Origin: Streptomyces coacervatus
Lineage (GTDB): Bacteria; Actinomycetota; Actinomycetes; Streptomycetales; Streptomycetaceae
DNA length: 45,624 nucleotides
Direction: 5' to 3'
NCBI RefSeq assembly: GCF_029223485.1
Contig: NZ_JARHTP010000037.1
Location: 1 to 45,624, forward strand
Below, piece after piece: positions 1 to 8,540 of the stretch. Each line of letters starts with the position of its first letter. Position 1 is the stretch's first letter. The position numbers and the translations under genes are program-made. A model generated the notes under the pieces. It worked only from the letters and a program-made list of their open reading frames with translations, was not told the origin of the DNA and did no database searches.

Positions 1-3000
1 CCAGAATCTGCACCCGCTTGATCGAATCGATCCCCAGGTCGGCCTCCACATCCATCCCCGGCTCCAACATCTCCACCGGGTAACCCGTCTTCTCCGCCAC
101 CGCACCCATCAGCGCATCCATCACGCCGTCAGCGACCGCCGAGTTGGGGGTTGAGACCGGCTCGGGGGCGGGAGCGACCCCCACGGGCGCCGACTCGGCA
201 GGCACCGTGGAAGCCAGGAACCCGGCGATGTCGTCCAGGGTCCGCAACTCCGCGAGCACCTCGGGGTCGACGTCCTCGGAGACCGGATACGACTCCTGCA
301 ACGCACCGAGGATCTGCACCCGCTTGATCGAATCGATCCCCAGGTCGGCCTCCACATCCATCCCCGGCTCCAACATCTCCACCGGGTAACCCGTCTTCTC
401 CGCCACCGCACCCATCAGCGCATCCATCACGCCAGCCGCAATGGCGGAATCCGCGACGGACACGGGCTCGGGCTCGACCTCCATGACCGGCACCGGCGTC
501 GACTCCGCCTCCGGCACCGGCTCCTCTGCCGGCGCCCCCGAACGCAACGCATCCAGCAGCAACCGAGTGGACCGCTCGTGCGCCGCCCCGATCGTCGCGC
601 TCTGCTCCCGGATGAGCCGCAGCGCGGACTCCGTGTCCGGGTGCCCTCCTGCCCGTACGGACTCCTCCAGCGAACGGACCGACGCGTGCACCGTGTCCGC
701 GTGGGCGGTGAGGATCTCCGCCTGAAGGGCGAGCCCGTCGCGTACGACATCCTCGACGCCGTCGGAGCCACCCGCACCGTCACCGGTATCGGCACCCGCA
801 CCCGCCGCCAGAGCCAATGGCTCCGCAATCGCGTCCCGATACGCCGAACGCCGCTCCTGTGTCACGTAGTTGATGCCGCGCAGCGGGATGCTCATGCCCT
901 TGCGGACCGGCAGCTCGGCCCGCGGCTCGATGTGGTCGTCGAAGCCGGTGAGCGGCAGCCCGAGCACCGCGAGTTCGATCGCGGCGCGCTTCAAGGAGAC
1001 CTCGCCGTCCTTGCTCGGCCCGCCGTCCACCGCGAGGGTGACGACGTCGGTGCGGCCTTCGAGGATGCGGTCGATCAGATCCGTCAGGACCCGCTTGGGG
1101 CCGAACTCCACGAAGACGCGGAACCCGTCGGCGTACATCTTCTCGATGCCGGACACGAAGTCGACCGGCTGGAGCAGCTGGTCGACGAGGGTGCGACGGT
1201 TGGCCGCCGCGTCGCTGCCGTACGCGGATCCGGGGGTGTTGGCGTAGACCGGGACCGTCGGGACGCCCAGCCCCGTCGACTCCACGGCCTGTCGGAACGC
1301 ATCCGCGGCATGGGCGACGAAACCCGTGTGGAACGCGGCGGAGACCGGCAGCCGCTTGGCCGGGATACGGCGGCCCGAGACGTCGGTGACCAGGCGGTCG
1401 ATCTCGTCCGTGGGGCCGCCTACGACGATCTGGCCGGGGGCGTTGATGTTGCAGATGGCCACATTGCGGTATGTGGCGACCAGCCCCTGGACGTCGGAGA
1501 GGGAGGCGCGGATGGCCGCCATGGCGCCGGGGTCGAAGTCGGCGGCGGCCTGCTCGGGCGGGGCCATGGCGTGGCCGCGGGCGCGCGCCAGCGCGGCGAA
1601 CTGGTCGTCGTCCAGTGCCCCGGCCGCCCACAGCGCGGTGAGTTCGCCGAAGCTGTGGCCGATGACGCCGTCGGCGCGGAAGCCGAGTTCGCGCAGCCAG
1701 GTGTACTGGCCGGAGGCGAGCGCGCCGATGGCGGGCTGGGCGAAGTCGGTGCGGCGCAGGGCGGTTTCCTGCTCGCTGCGTAGGGAGTCCGTGAAGGCGG
1801 GCGGCGGGAAGACCGTGCGGGCGAGGGTGTCGGGGCCCTCGGTCAGCCGGTTGGCGCGGTCGAACGCGGCGCGCACGGACGGCAGCGCGACGGCGGCCCG
1901 CCGCCCCATGCCGACGTACTGGCTGCCCTGCCCGGCGAACACGGCCGCCGTCTTGACGGAGGCGGGCAGGGCCTGGCGCCGGTAGGTGATGCCCTTGGGG
2001 TGCTGCCAGGAGTCCGCGTCGGGGCGGGCGCGCAGCAACTCCACTGCCGTACGGCACAGTTCGGTGAATTCGTCGGCGCTGCGGGCCACTATCCCGATGC
2101 GGGCGTCGGTCGCGGGGATCGCGGCGGACATGTCCGGAGCCGCGCCGTTCTCGATGCGGTGGGCGAGCGCCTCGGGGCCGGCCGCGTGCCACAGGCCCCA
2201 ACGGACCGCCGGGCCAAGGGATTTGGCCTCGGACGGTGCCTCGTGCTCCTCCAGCACCATGTGGAAGTTCGTACCGCCGAAGCCGAAGGAGGAGACGGCG
2301 GCGCGGCGCTTGCCGCGTTCCGGGTCCAGCACCCATGGACGCGCCTCGGTGTTGACGTAGAACGGCGTGCTCGTGGGGTCGACCGCCTCGCTCGGTGTCT
2401 CGACGTTGATGGTCGGCGGGAGGACCTTCTGGTGCAGGGCGAGGGAGAGTTTGATGAGGCTTGCGGCGCCCGCGGCCGCCTTGGTGTGTCCGATCTGGGA
2501 CTTGACGCTGCCGATGGCGGCGTAGCCGTGGTCGTCGTTGTCGGCCGCGACGACGGAGGAGAGGGCCGACAGTTCGGTGTGGTCGCCGACGGCCGTGCCC
2601 GTGCCGTGCGCCTCGAACAGTTCGATGGAGTCGACCGGCACGCCGGCGTCGTCGTAGGCGCGGCGCAGGGCGAGTTGCTGGCCCTCGGCGCGCGGGGCGT
2701 AGATGCTCTTGAAGCGGCCGTCGCTGGAGGTGCCGATGCCGCGCAGGACGGCGTAGATGCGGTCGCCGTCGCGTTCGGCGTCGGCGAGGCGTTTGAGGGC
2801 CAGCATGCCGATGCCCTCGCCGATCAGCGTGCCGTCGGCGGTTTCGTCGAAGGGGCGGATCTGCTGGCTCTTAGAGAACGCCGGGGTCTTGCTGAAGCAC
2901 ATGTACATGAGGATCGTGTTCTCGGCGTCGCAGCCGCCGGTGATCATCATGTCGGCGCGGCCCTCGATGAGTTCGCTGACGGCGAGCTTGACGGCCGCGA

Positions 3001-3640
3001 GGGAGCTGGCGCAGGCGGCGTCGACGGTGCAGTTGGTGCCGCCGAGGTCGAAGCGGTTGGCGATACGGCCGGCGACGACATTGCCGAGCATGCCGGGGAA
3101 GGAGTTCTCCTCCCACGGGATGTACGCCTTCTTGAAGCGCTGCGCGATCTCCTCGGCGTCCTCCTCGCTCAGGCCGACGCTGCGTACGACCTCCTTGAGC
3201 ACCGGGGTCTGCAGGCGCGCGGAGAGCGGCTGGGTGAGGGAGTTGGCGCCCGTGATGCCGAGGACGACACCGGTGCGGGAGGCGTCGTACCAGCTGCCCT
3301 GCTCGGCCCCGGCATCGCGCAGCACGTCGCGCGCCACCGTGAGGGAGAGCAGCTGGAGGATGTCGGTGACCTCCAGGGTGTTGGGCGGCAGCCCGAACTC
3401 CATGGGGTTGAAGGCGATTTCGGGCAGGAAGCCGCCGCGGCGGACATAGGTCTTGTCCTCGGCCGCGGGGTCCGGGTCGTAGTAGTCCGCGGTGTTCCAG
3501 TGGCTCTCCGGGACGTCCTCGATGCAGTCCTCGGCGTCCACGATGTTGTGCCAGAACTCGCGCAGGTCGCGCGACTTGGGGAAGAGGCCCGCCAACCCGA
3601 CGATCGCGATCGGCGTCTCGGCCAGACGTGAGTAGTGCAC
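1..3640 (-). CDS. PfaA-like iterative type I polyketide synthase (KS-AT-ACP-ACP..., partial at left edge)
   Basis: This protein would build an acyl chain by iterative condensation of malonyl units, as PUFA synthases do. Reading from the GTG at 3640 (AGAGGA about 10 nt upstream), the first 450 or so residues are a ketosynthase with Cys210 (DAACASS), His345 (HGTGT) and His385 (GHTKAAAG), so the catalytic triad is complete. An acyltransferase follows with Ser663 in GHSFGEL. After a linker of about 250 residues come tandem carrier domains with the motif LGIDSIKRVQIL, phosphopantetheine sites Ser1104 and Ser1206. Tandem ACPs with the DSIKR signature are the hallmark of PfaA and related secondary-lipid synthases rather than ordinary modular PKS. 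The C-terminus lies beyond position 1, so the number of further ACPs and any KR/DH are unknown. It is the last visible gene of the operon with the thioesterase, ACP and FAD oxidoreductase. The family is clear; the product is not. Confidence 0.9.
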   Translation of the reverse strand, partial: MHYSRLAETPIAIVGLAGLFPKSRDLREFWHNIVDAEDCIEDVPESHWNTADYYDPDPAAEDKTYVRRGGFLPEIAFNPMEFGLPPNTLEVTDILQLLSLTVARDVLRDAGAEQGSWYDASRTGVVLGITGANSLTQPLSARLQTPVLKEVVRSVGLSEEDAEEIAQRFKKAYIPWEENSFPGMLGNVVAGRIANRFDLGGTNCTVDAACASSLAAVKLAVSELIEGRADMMITGGCDAENTILMYMCFSKTPAFSKSQQIRPFDETADGTLIGEGIGMLALKRLADAERDGDRIYAVLRGIGTSSDGRFKSIYAPRAEGQQLALRRAYDDAGVPVDSIELFEAHGTGTAVGDHTELSALSSVVAADNDDHGYAAIGSVKSQIGHTKAAAGAASLIKLSLALHQKVLPPTINVETPSEAVDPTSTPFYVNTEARPWVLDPERGKRRAAVSSFGFGGTNFHMVLEEHEAPSEAKSLGPAVRWGLWHAAGPEALAHRIENGAAPDMSAAIPATDARIGIVARSADEFTELCRTAVELLRARPDADSWQHPKGITYRRQALPASVKTAAVFAGQGSQYVGMGRRAAVALPSVRAAFDRANRLTEGPDTLARTVFPPPAFTDSLRSEQETALRRTDFAQPAIGALASGQYTWLRELGFRADGVIGHSFGELTALWAAGALDDDQFAALARARGHAMAPPEQAAADFDPGAMAAIRASLSDVQGLVATYRNVAICNINAPGQIVVGGPTDEIDRLVTDVSGRRIPAKRLPVSAAFHTGFVAHAADAFRQAVESTGLGVPTVPVYANTPGSAYGSDAAANRRTLVDQLLQPVDFVSGIEKMYADGFRVFVEFGPKRVLTDLIDRILEGRTDVVTLAVDGGPSKDGEVSLKRAAIELAVLGLPLTGFDDHIEPRAELPVRKGMSIPLRGINYVTQERRSAYRDAIAEPLALAAGAGADTGDGAGGSDGVEDVVRDGLALQAEILTAHADTVHASVRSLEESVRAGGHPDTESALRLIREQSATIGAAHERSTRLLLDALRSGAPAEEPVPEAESTPVPVMEVEPEPVSVADSAIAAGVMDALMGAVAEKTGYPVEMLEPGMDVEADLGIDSIKRVQILGALQESYPVSEDVDPEVLAELRTLDDIAGFLASTVPAESAPVGVAPAPEPVSTPNSAVADGVMDALMGAVAEKTGYPVEMLEPGMDVEADLGIDSIKRVQIL
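6..433. repeat. Tandem near-identical ACP-coding repeat (two copies, 306-bp period)
   Basis: The stretch 6-127 recurs almost base for base at 312-433, an offset of 306 bp or 102 codons. Each copy encodes the core of one acyl carrier domain of the polyketide synthase, including the phosphopantetheine serine. The intervening linker segments (128-311 and the part after 433) are similar in composition but less alike. Such identity between neighbouring ACPs is typical of PUFA-type synthases and suggests recent duplication or gene conversion. Further copies may continue to the left of the window. Confidence 0.9.
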
Positions 3641-3714
3641 GATGGTGGTCCTCTCGGGCTTGCGCGTCGCGCGGGTCGTGTGCGGCGAATACGTCGGAAG
3701 GGTCTTGGGCTGCT

Positions 3715-4623
3715 TCAGCCGGTGCGTGAACCGGCGAGCACCGCGGCGAGGGCCTGAGCGGTCCCCGGCTGCCGGAGCATCGTGTAGTGGTCGCCCGGGA
3801 CGGCCAGTTGACGCAGCGGCCGTCCGCTGAGCTCGCTCCAGCCGAGGTCGGGGCTGTCGGGCAGCAGGGAGCGCTCCGGCTTGACGACGGTGACGGTGCG
3901 GTCCAGCGGAGCGGGCAAGTACCCGACGGTGCAACGGTTGTTGCGGACGAGGCCGGTGTGGAACGCGCCGTAGAGCTTGCGCAGTCCGGCGTGTTCGGTG
4001 CCCTCGGGCAGGAGGCCCTGTGCCACCGCCTCGGTGAGGAGGACGCCCAGGCCGTCCTCCTCACCGAGACCGTCCAGGGCCGACGGCTCCAGTGCGAGCC
4101 GGCGGCCGCGCTTGGCTCCCAGGTACATGGCGAACCAGCCGAGCAGCATGGCCGGTTGAAGGTCCTCGTCCGGCCGCGCGAAGGCGGCCACGGGTGCGAT
4201 CGAGTCGAGTACGACGAGGTCCTCGACGCGATCGCCGGGCCTCTGGGCGTCGAGGCGGGCGGCGATCTCGTAGGCCACCACTCCCCCGAAGGACCAGCCG
4301 ACGAGGGTGAACGGCCGGTCGGTGAGCCCGGCGGCGGTCAGTTCCGTCAGACAGCGGTCGGCGAGTTCGCGGACGCCGATGACGGACAGCGTCGGGACGA
4401 GGGCCGCCGCGAAGTACTCCGGGACGTTGCCCAGATCGCACAGGTGCAGTGCGTGGTCGGCGGGCAGCCGTGCCGCGACCGTCTGCCAGGCGGTGGCGGG
4501 CAGCGCGCCCGGGTGGACGGCGACGACGGTCCGCGCGGCCGGGTCCGCCGGTCGCGGTGACGTCAACAGCGGGTGGGCCACGCCCCGTTGACGTGGGGTG
4601 GCCGTGTCAGGCCGCGGCGACAT
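3715..4623 (-). CDS. Type II thioesterase (alpha/beta hydrolase)
   Basis: This is a thioesterase of about 302 residues of the kind that releases or edits acyl chains on carrier proteins. The nucleophile elbow GWSFGG places the catalytic serine at residue 111, and PGDHYTML near the C-terminus supplies the likely catalytic histidine. Fold and length fit the thioesterase family found with PKS and NRPS systems. I chose the ATG at 4623 because GAGGAGAG lies just upstream; the open frame extends to 4698, but that part is low-complexity shadow of the ACP gene. The start lies inside the 3' end of the ACP gene (17-nt overlap), implying translational coupling. It sits between the free ACP and the PfaA-like synthase, so off-loading or proofreading of that product is the natural inference. 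Confidence 0.85.
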   Translation of the reverse strand: MSPRPDTATPRQRGVAHPLLTSPRPADPAARTVVAVHPGALPATAWQTVAARLPADHALHLCDLGNVPEYFAAALVPTLSVIGVRELADRCLTELTAAGLTDRPFTLVGWSFGGVVAYEIAARLDAQRPGDRVEDLVVLDSIAPVAAFARPDEDLQPAMLLGWFAMYLGAKRGRRLALEPSALDGLGEEDGLGVLLTEAVAQGLLPEGTEHAGLRKLYGAFHTGLVRNNRCTVGYLPAPLDRTVTVVKPERSLLPDSPDLGWSELSGRPLRQLAVPGDHYTMLRQPGTAQALAAVLAGSRTG

Positions 4624-4873
4624 GACGGTCGCTCTCCTCGGCGATGTGCTCGGACAGGGCGGCGATCGTCGGGTGGTACCAGAGCGCGGTGGCCTCAAGT
4701 TCGAAGCCGAGCCACTTCTCCAGCTCGCCCGCGAGGATCAGCGCCTCCGTGGAGTCCAGGTCGAACTCGTCGAAGTAGCGCTCGACATCGATCTGTTCCT
4801 GTTCGACCCCGAGCCGGATCGCCAGCTTCTCGACCAGCCAGGCCCGGGCTTCTTCGGCGGTGACACGCTGCAT
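4607..4873 (-). CDS. Stand-alone acyl carrier protein
   Basis: This is a small acidic protein of 88 residues with the helical pattern of an acyl carrier protein. The phosphopantetheine site is Ser41 in FDLDSTEALIL, a variant of the usual DSL motif. GGGGAG precedes the ATG by about 8 nt. It is encoded between the FAD oxidoreductase and thioesterase genes and overlaps the latter. A discrete ACP beside an iterative synthase that already has tandem ACPs suggests it holds a starter or a released chain for tailoring; that role is inference. The DST in place of DSL makes this ACP distinct from those inside the synthase. Confidence 0.85.
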   Translation of the reverse strand: MQRVTAEEARAWLVEKLAIRLGVEQEQIDVERYFDEFDLDSTEALILAGELEKWLGFELEATALWYHPTIAALSEHIAEESDRHVAAA

Positions 4874-4905
4874 GGAGGATCTCCCCTAACTCTGCGCTGT
4901 GCGGT

Positions 4906-6207
4906 TCAGTGGGCGGGCCGGAGCTGCATCTCACGGGCGACGGCCTGAGCCGCCTTGCGCCCCGAGACGAATCCGGCCTCGTGGGAGCCGATGAGGTCGA
5001 CGCCGATGCGCGGCGCGTGGAAGTAGGAGCCGGCCAGCTTGATACGGCCGCCGGGCGCGTTGACGTCGTAGATCGTGCGCTGCATGGCACGCACCTCCAG
5101 ATCGATGACCGGGTGGGTGAACGGCAGCTCACGGACGACGAGTTCGTCGCGCGGGGCGATCGGCGAGTCGAGCGTGACGAAGTAGTCGTGCTCGGCGGTG
5201 AAGCCCTGCAGGGAGTTCATGTAGTAGGCGACCCAGGTGCGGGGGCGGCCGTCCACGGTCTTCAGTCCGTAGTTCCAGCTCTGCCAGCGGTCGCGGTTCG
5301 GCGGCATGCTCGACGGGTCGGTGTGCAGGATGGCGCGGGTGGCGCTGTAGCGGACCTTGCCGAGGATCTCCGCCTGGAGCGGGGTCGGTTGTTCCAGCAG
5401 CGCCAGGGTCTGGTCGGCGTGCGCGGCAAGTACGGCGTAGTCGTAGCGCTCCTCGCCGGCACGGGTACCGACGACGACCGTGCCGTCCGCCTCCTCCCGT
5501 ACGCGCCGCACTTCCGCCCCGGTGCGGACCTTGCCGTTGACGCCGGCGACGACACGGCGGACGTACTCGATGCTGCCGCCCGAGACGGTCTTCCAGGCCA
5601 CGGAACGCCCGCCGAGGCCGCCGGGGTCGTGGGACATGAAGAAGGCGATCACGGTGGTCGCGGGCATCTCCCAGATGAGCTCGGCGGGCACCGACCAGAC
5701 GGCGGTGGCGAGCAGCACGACATAGCCGTACTTGAAGGCGTCGGAGTAGCCGCCGCGTTCGAGATAGTCGCCGAGGGAAAGGTCCGTGCGCCCCCGCAGG
5801 AAGTCGCGGGGTGCCTCGCGGTGGAAGCGCTCGGCGTCCCGCCACAGCGGCAGGAAGTCGGCCGGGTAGCGGGCCGCGATCTCATCCTCCGAGAGCTCGA
5901 ACTCGGCGGTGCCGTAGTCGAGTCCGCGGTCGAGGTCGAAGAAGTCGAAGCCGCCGGTGTGGTCGAGGGCCGTGGCGCCCAACTTCTCGAAGAAGGCGGT
6001 GAGTTCGGGATACGTCCGCGCGTTGAAGACCACGAAGGCCGTGTCGATGCCGATGGTGCGGCCGCCCTCGTCGACCTCCACGGTGTGGGCGTGGCCGCCA
6101 GGGCGGTCCTGGCTCTCGTACACGGTGACTTCGACGTCGTCCGGCAGGTGATGGGCGGCGGAGAGTCCGGAGATCCCGGCTCCGACGACAGCGACACGGG
6201 TGGTCAT
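4906..6207 (-). CDS. FAD-dependent amine-oxidase-like oxidoreductase (COG2907 type)
   Basis: This 433-residue flavoprotein begins with an FAD-binding Rossmann motif GAGISGLSAAHHL close to the N-terminus, followed by the DRPGGHAHTV segment that packs on the cofactor, and ends with the GVDLIGSHEAGF FAD-contact region. The pattern matches the predicted NAD/FAD-binding proteins of COG2907, often encoded with enzymes that modify fatty acyl chains. The start at ATG 6207 puts the Rossmann fold at the usual place; the frame is open to 6324 but the extra residues look non-coding. It is the first gene of the operon running into the ACP, thioesterase and synthase genes. A dehydrogenation or desaturation of the nascent lipid chain is a reasonable inference, but the substrate cannot be told from sequence. 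Confidence 0.8.
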   Translation of the reverse strand: MTTRVAVVGAGISGLSAAHHLPDDVEVTVYESQDRPGGHAHTVEVDEGGRTIGIDTAFVVFNARTYPELTAFFEKLGATALDHTGGFDFFDLDRGLDYGTAEFELSEDEIAARYPADFLPLWRDAERFHREAPRDFLRGRTDLSLGDYLERGGYSDAFKYGYVVLLATAVWSVPAELIWEMPATTVIAFFMSHDPGGLGGRSVAWKTVSGGSIEYVRRVVAGVNGKVRTGAEVRRVREEADGTVVVGTRAGEERYDYAVLAAHADQTLALLEQPTPLQAEILGKVRYSATRAILHTDPSSMPPNRDRWQSWNYGLKTVDGRPRTWVAYYMNSLQGFTAEHDYFVTLDSPIAPRDELVVRELPFTHPVIDLEVRAMQRTIYDVNAPGGRIKLAGSYFHAPRIGVDLIGSHEAGFVSGRKAAQAVAREMQLRPAH

Positions 6208-6291
6208 GGCAGGGCTGCACCTCGGCTCGAACAGTTCTCGGGAACGGTCACGGTGAGGCGCAGAGGGCTGATACCTCTGAAAGGGGCGGCG

Positions 6292-6315
6292 ATCCGCGAG
6301 AGTTGCTCTGCGGAT
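6292..6315. promoter_or_regulatory. Inverted repeat just downstream of the candidate promoter (possible operator)
   Basis: ATCCGC and GCGGAT form perfect 6-bp arms, extended by AGAG/CTCT if one base is bulged. The element would lie about +5 to +28 from the start site predicted by the promoter at 6327-6356, a usual position for a repressor operator or a 5' leader hairpin. No regulator gene is present nearby, so the cognate protein is unknown. Confidence 0.35.
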
Positions 6316-6326
6316 GGCGCACAAGC

Positions 6327-6356
6327 ACCGTAGGCCGGGCCGGAAAACGGGGTCAA
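6327..6356 (-). promoter_or_regulatory. Candidate sigma70-type (HrdB-like) promoter for the FAD-ACP-TE-PKS operon
   Basis: On the minus strand TTGACC (6356-6351) is followed after 18 nt by TACGGT (6332-6327). This is a close match to the housekeeping promoter pattern of Streptomyces. The predicted start near 6319 leaves a leader of about 110 nt before the ATG at 6207. No experimental support is available. Confidence 0.45.
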
Positions 6357-6567
6357 TCGGCCCATCGACGCCCGGATTTCCGCTATCGAAGGCATCGATA
6401 AGGCATCAATGGGGGCGCCTGCGGAAGGTCCGGATCCGGTCATACGGGCGCTCCGTGAGCGCGATTGCACGCAGTGCCGTCGGATTCACCCCTGCGGGGG
6501 TGCACGGAATCGGGCGCCCGTGGACTCTTTTGAATGACCGTCTGATCCCGCCGAGGGGAGAACCTCC

Positions 6568-6987
6568 ATGCCGACGATTCCGTGGATGCCCGGCACCGCC
6601 AAGGACACCACCGAGCCCGCCGGCCAACCGCTGGTCATGGCCTCCCGTCTGGAGCTGCGCTCGCTGCTGGGCGTGCCCAAGTTCTTTCTGCTCTCCCTCG
6701 TGATCTTCCAGCAGGTCCGCAGCTCTCCGGGACTGCTCGGTGCCTCGTTGAAGGCGGAGCCGCTGAAGCGGACGTTCTGGACACTGTCGGCCTGGCGCGA
6801 CCAGGAGGCCCTGAACACCTTCAACAAGACGGACCCGCATGCGAAGAGCGTGCGCGGGCTGCGCCCGGGGATGAAGGGCTCGGTATTCGTCTTCTGGAAC
6901 ACCGAGCGCGAGCAGCTGCCGATCAGCTGGGACGAGGCGCAGCACCGCCTGGCCGAGCAGGCCGAGCGGGAGGCTCAGTCGACATGA
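6568..6987 (+). CDS. DUF3291 / ABM-type alpha-beta barrel protein (monooxygenase-like)
   Basis: This 139-residue protein resembles the dimeric ferredoxin-like alpha-beta barrel proteins grouped as DUF3291, spheroidene-monooxygenase-like or ABM-type. Visible features are the segment beginning MASRLELRSLLGVPKFF, the TFWTLSAWRDQEALNTF helix-strand typical of this fold, and a C-terminal strand ending VFVFW. AGGGGAG lies 8 nt before the ATG. Its stop overlaps the start of the MFS gene (ATGA), so the two are co-translated. Members of the fold include small cofactor-free oxygenases in polyketide tailoring, and proximity to the synthase makes such a role possible. Catalytic residues cannot be assigned with certainty. 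Confidence 0.65.
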   Translation: MPTIPWMPGTAKDTTEPAGQPLVMASRLELRSLLGVPKFFLLSLVIFQQVRSSPGLLGASLKAEPLKRTFWTLSAWRDQEALNTFNKTDPHAKSVRGLRPGMKGSVFVFWNTEREQLPISWDEAQHRLAEQAEREAQST

Positions 6988-8531
6988 GCACGGTCTCGAA
7001 GGCAACTGGCGTACCACAGGCACCAGTTGTCCCGCACGGCCGCCTCGTCCTGCTGGCGGCCTGCCTCGGCCTCTTCATGTCGTTCATCGAGGTGACCGCG
7101 GCCATCTCCACGCTGCGGGCGCTCCAGGTCGACATGCAGGTGGCGCCCGCCGACCTCAGCTGGGTGTCCAGCACCTACACCCTCGTGGTCGCGGCCTGTG
7201 TCCTGTCCGGCGGGGCGCTGGGCGAACGCTTCGGGCGACGCCGGGTGTTCATCACCGGCACGGTCCTGATCGCGGCCGGCTCCCTGGTCGTGGCGTCGGC
7301 GCAGAGCTATCCGCAGGTCCTGATCGGGCGCGGCGTGAGCGGACTGGGCGGCGCCCTGGTGCTGCCCACCTCCCTCGCCCTGATCACCACCACGTTCTTC
7401 GTCGACCTGCCGCGCATGCTGCGCTACATAGCCGTCTGGGTGTCGGTCTCGGGCGTGGGCCTGGCCGTCGGCCCCTTGCTGGGCGGCGCCCTGCTCCAGA
7501 CATGGAACTGGCGGGCGGTGTACCTGGTGAACACACCGCTGGCGGTGATCACCGTCGCGGTGACACTGCGCGCGGTCGCCGAGTCCCGGGTCCCGGACCG
7601 GCCGCTCGACCTGGCAGGCCAGTTCTGGGCCGTGCTCGGACTGTCCACGCTGGTCTACGGAATAGCGGTGGGCGGCCGGGCGGGTTACGACGACCCCGTG
7701 GTGATCGCCGTGCTGGCGGTGGCCGCGGTCTCCCTGACCGCGCTGGTCCTCACCGAGCGCCGCAGAGCGGTCCCCATGCTGGACGTCCGCATGATGGCCA
7801 ACGCCCGCTACACGGCGGCCTTGTGTGTCGCGGCGGCCGCCCTGTTCGTGTTCGTCGGCGTGGTCTTCCTGGAGGTGCTCTTCCTCCAACGGGTCCGCGC
7901 CTTCGACCCCTTGGACACCGGTATACGGCTGCTGCCCGCGATGCTCGCGTTCGTCGCGGCGACGGCCATGGCGCAGCGCCTGGCGGGGCGCGTCCGCGCG
8001 GGCCGGCTGCTGGCGGCGGGCTCGCTCGTCACGACCGCCGCAGCCGTGGTCCTACTGGGCCAGCAGCCGGACGGCTCCTATGCGGTCACCGCGCTGGGTC
8101 TGGTCCTCGCCGGGCTGGGCAGCGGCCTGGTGGTCGCCCCGTCCACGGCCGCCGCCTTCGAGGTGGTGGAGGGCCCGCAGATGGGCGCGGCCTCCTCGGC
8201 CGTGACAGCCTTCCGCCAGGTCGGCTCGGTCCTTGCGACGGCGATACTCGGCGCGGTCCTCGCTGTCCGCTTCCTCGGCACCCTGCCCGACCGCCTCGCC
8301 GCACACCATCTGCCGGCCCCGGCGATCGACCAGGTGGTCACGGTCGCCCGCAGCGGAGGCAGGTCCACCGGCCGCTCGTCACCGCAGATCACGGGGGCGG
8401 TCGGGGACGCGTTCACGGCGGGCGTGCACAGCGCGTTGTGGGTGGTGGCGGGGGTGTCGCTGGGGGCGGCGGTCCTGGCGTGGACCTTCCTCGCCCGTCT
8501 GCCCGCGAACCGTGCTGTGCCGGGGAGCTGA
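6984..8531 (+). CDS. MFS multidrug-type exporter, DHA2 family (14 TM)
   Basis: This 515-residue integral membrane protein has the layout of the DHA2 (EmrB/QacA) drug:proton antiporters. About 14 hydrophobic segments are visible. The motif-A-type sequence GGALGERFGRRRVF lies between TM2 and TM3, and a motif-C-like glycine-rich stretch (GVGLAVGPLLGGAL) follows in TM5. The ATG at 6984 overlaps the previous stop by 4 nt. Encoded with the DUF3291-like gene and divergent from the synthase operon, it most likely exports the pathway product or gives self-resistance; substrate specificity is inferred from context only. It is convergent with the next gene, with only 9 nt between stops. Confidence 0.85.
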   Translation: MSTVSKATGVPQAPVVPHGRLVLLAACLGLFMSFIEVTAAISTLRALQVDMQVAPADLSWVSSTYTLVVAACVLSGGALGERFGRRRVFITGTVLIAAGSLVVASAQSYPQVLIGRGVSGLGGALVLPTSLALITTTFFVDLPRMLRYIAVWVSVSGVGLAVGPLLGGALLQTWNWRAVYLVNTPLAVITVAVTLRAVAESRVPDRPLDLAGQFWAVLGLSTLVYGIAVGGRAGYDDPVVIAVLAVAAVSLTALVLTERRRAVPMLDVRMMANARYTAALCVAAAALFVFVGVVFLEVLFLQRVRAFDPLDTGIRLLPAMLAFVAATAMAQRLAGRVRAGRLLAAGSLVTTAAAVVLLGQQPDGSYAVTALGLVLAGLGSGLVVAPSTAAAFEVVEGPQMGAASSAVTAFRQVGSVLATAILGAVLAVRFLGTLPDRLAAHHLPAPAIDQVVTVARSGGRSTGRSSPQITGAVGDAFTAGVHSALWVVAGVSLGAAVLAWTFLARLPANRAVPGS

Positions 8532-8540
8532 CTGACGTGG

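Larger units (their letters stand above)
6208..6567. other. Divergent intergenic region between the biosynthetic operon and the DUF3291/MFS pair
   Basis: This 360-bp stretch has no convincing gene. Besides the promoter and hairpin listed separately, it contains a perfect inverted repeat at 6448-6462 (GCGCTC, CGT, GAGCGC) and another at 6488-6501 (ACCCC, TGC plus one G, GGGGT). Both lie on the side of the rightward genes and could be binding sites controlling them. I could not identify a clear promoter for the rightward direction. Confidence 0.5.

Noticed and set aside
578..1783. Long plus-strand open frames opposite the polyketide synthase, also at 2000-3631
   Set aside because: They are antisense to a gene with complete KS and AT motifs and have only high-GC shadow composition.
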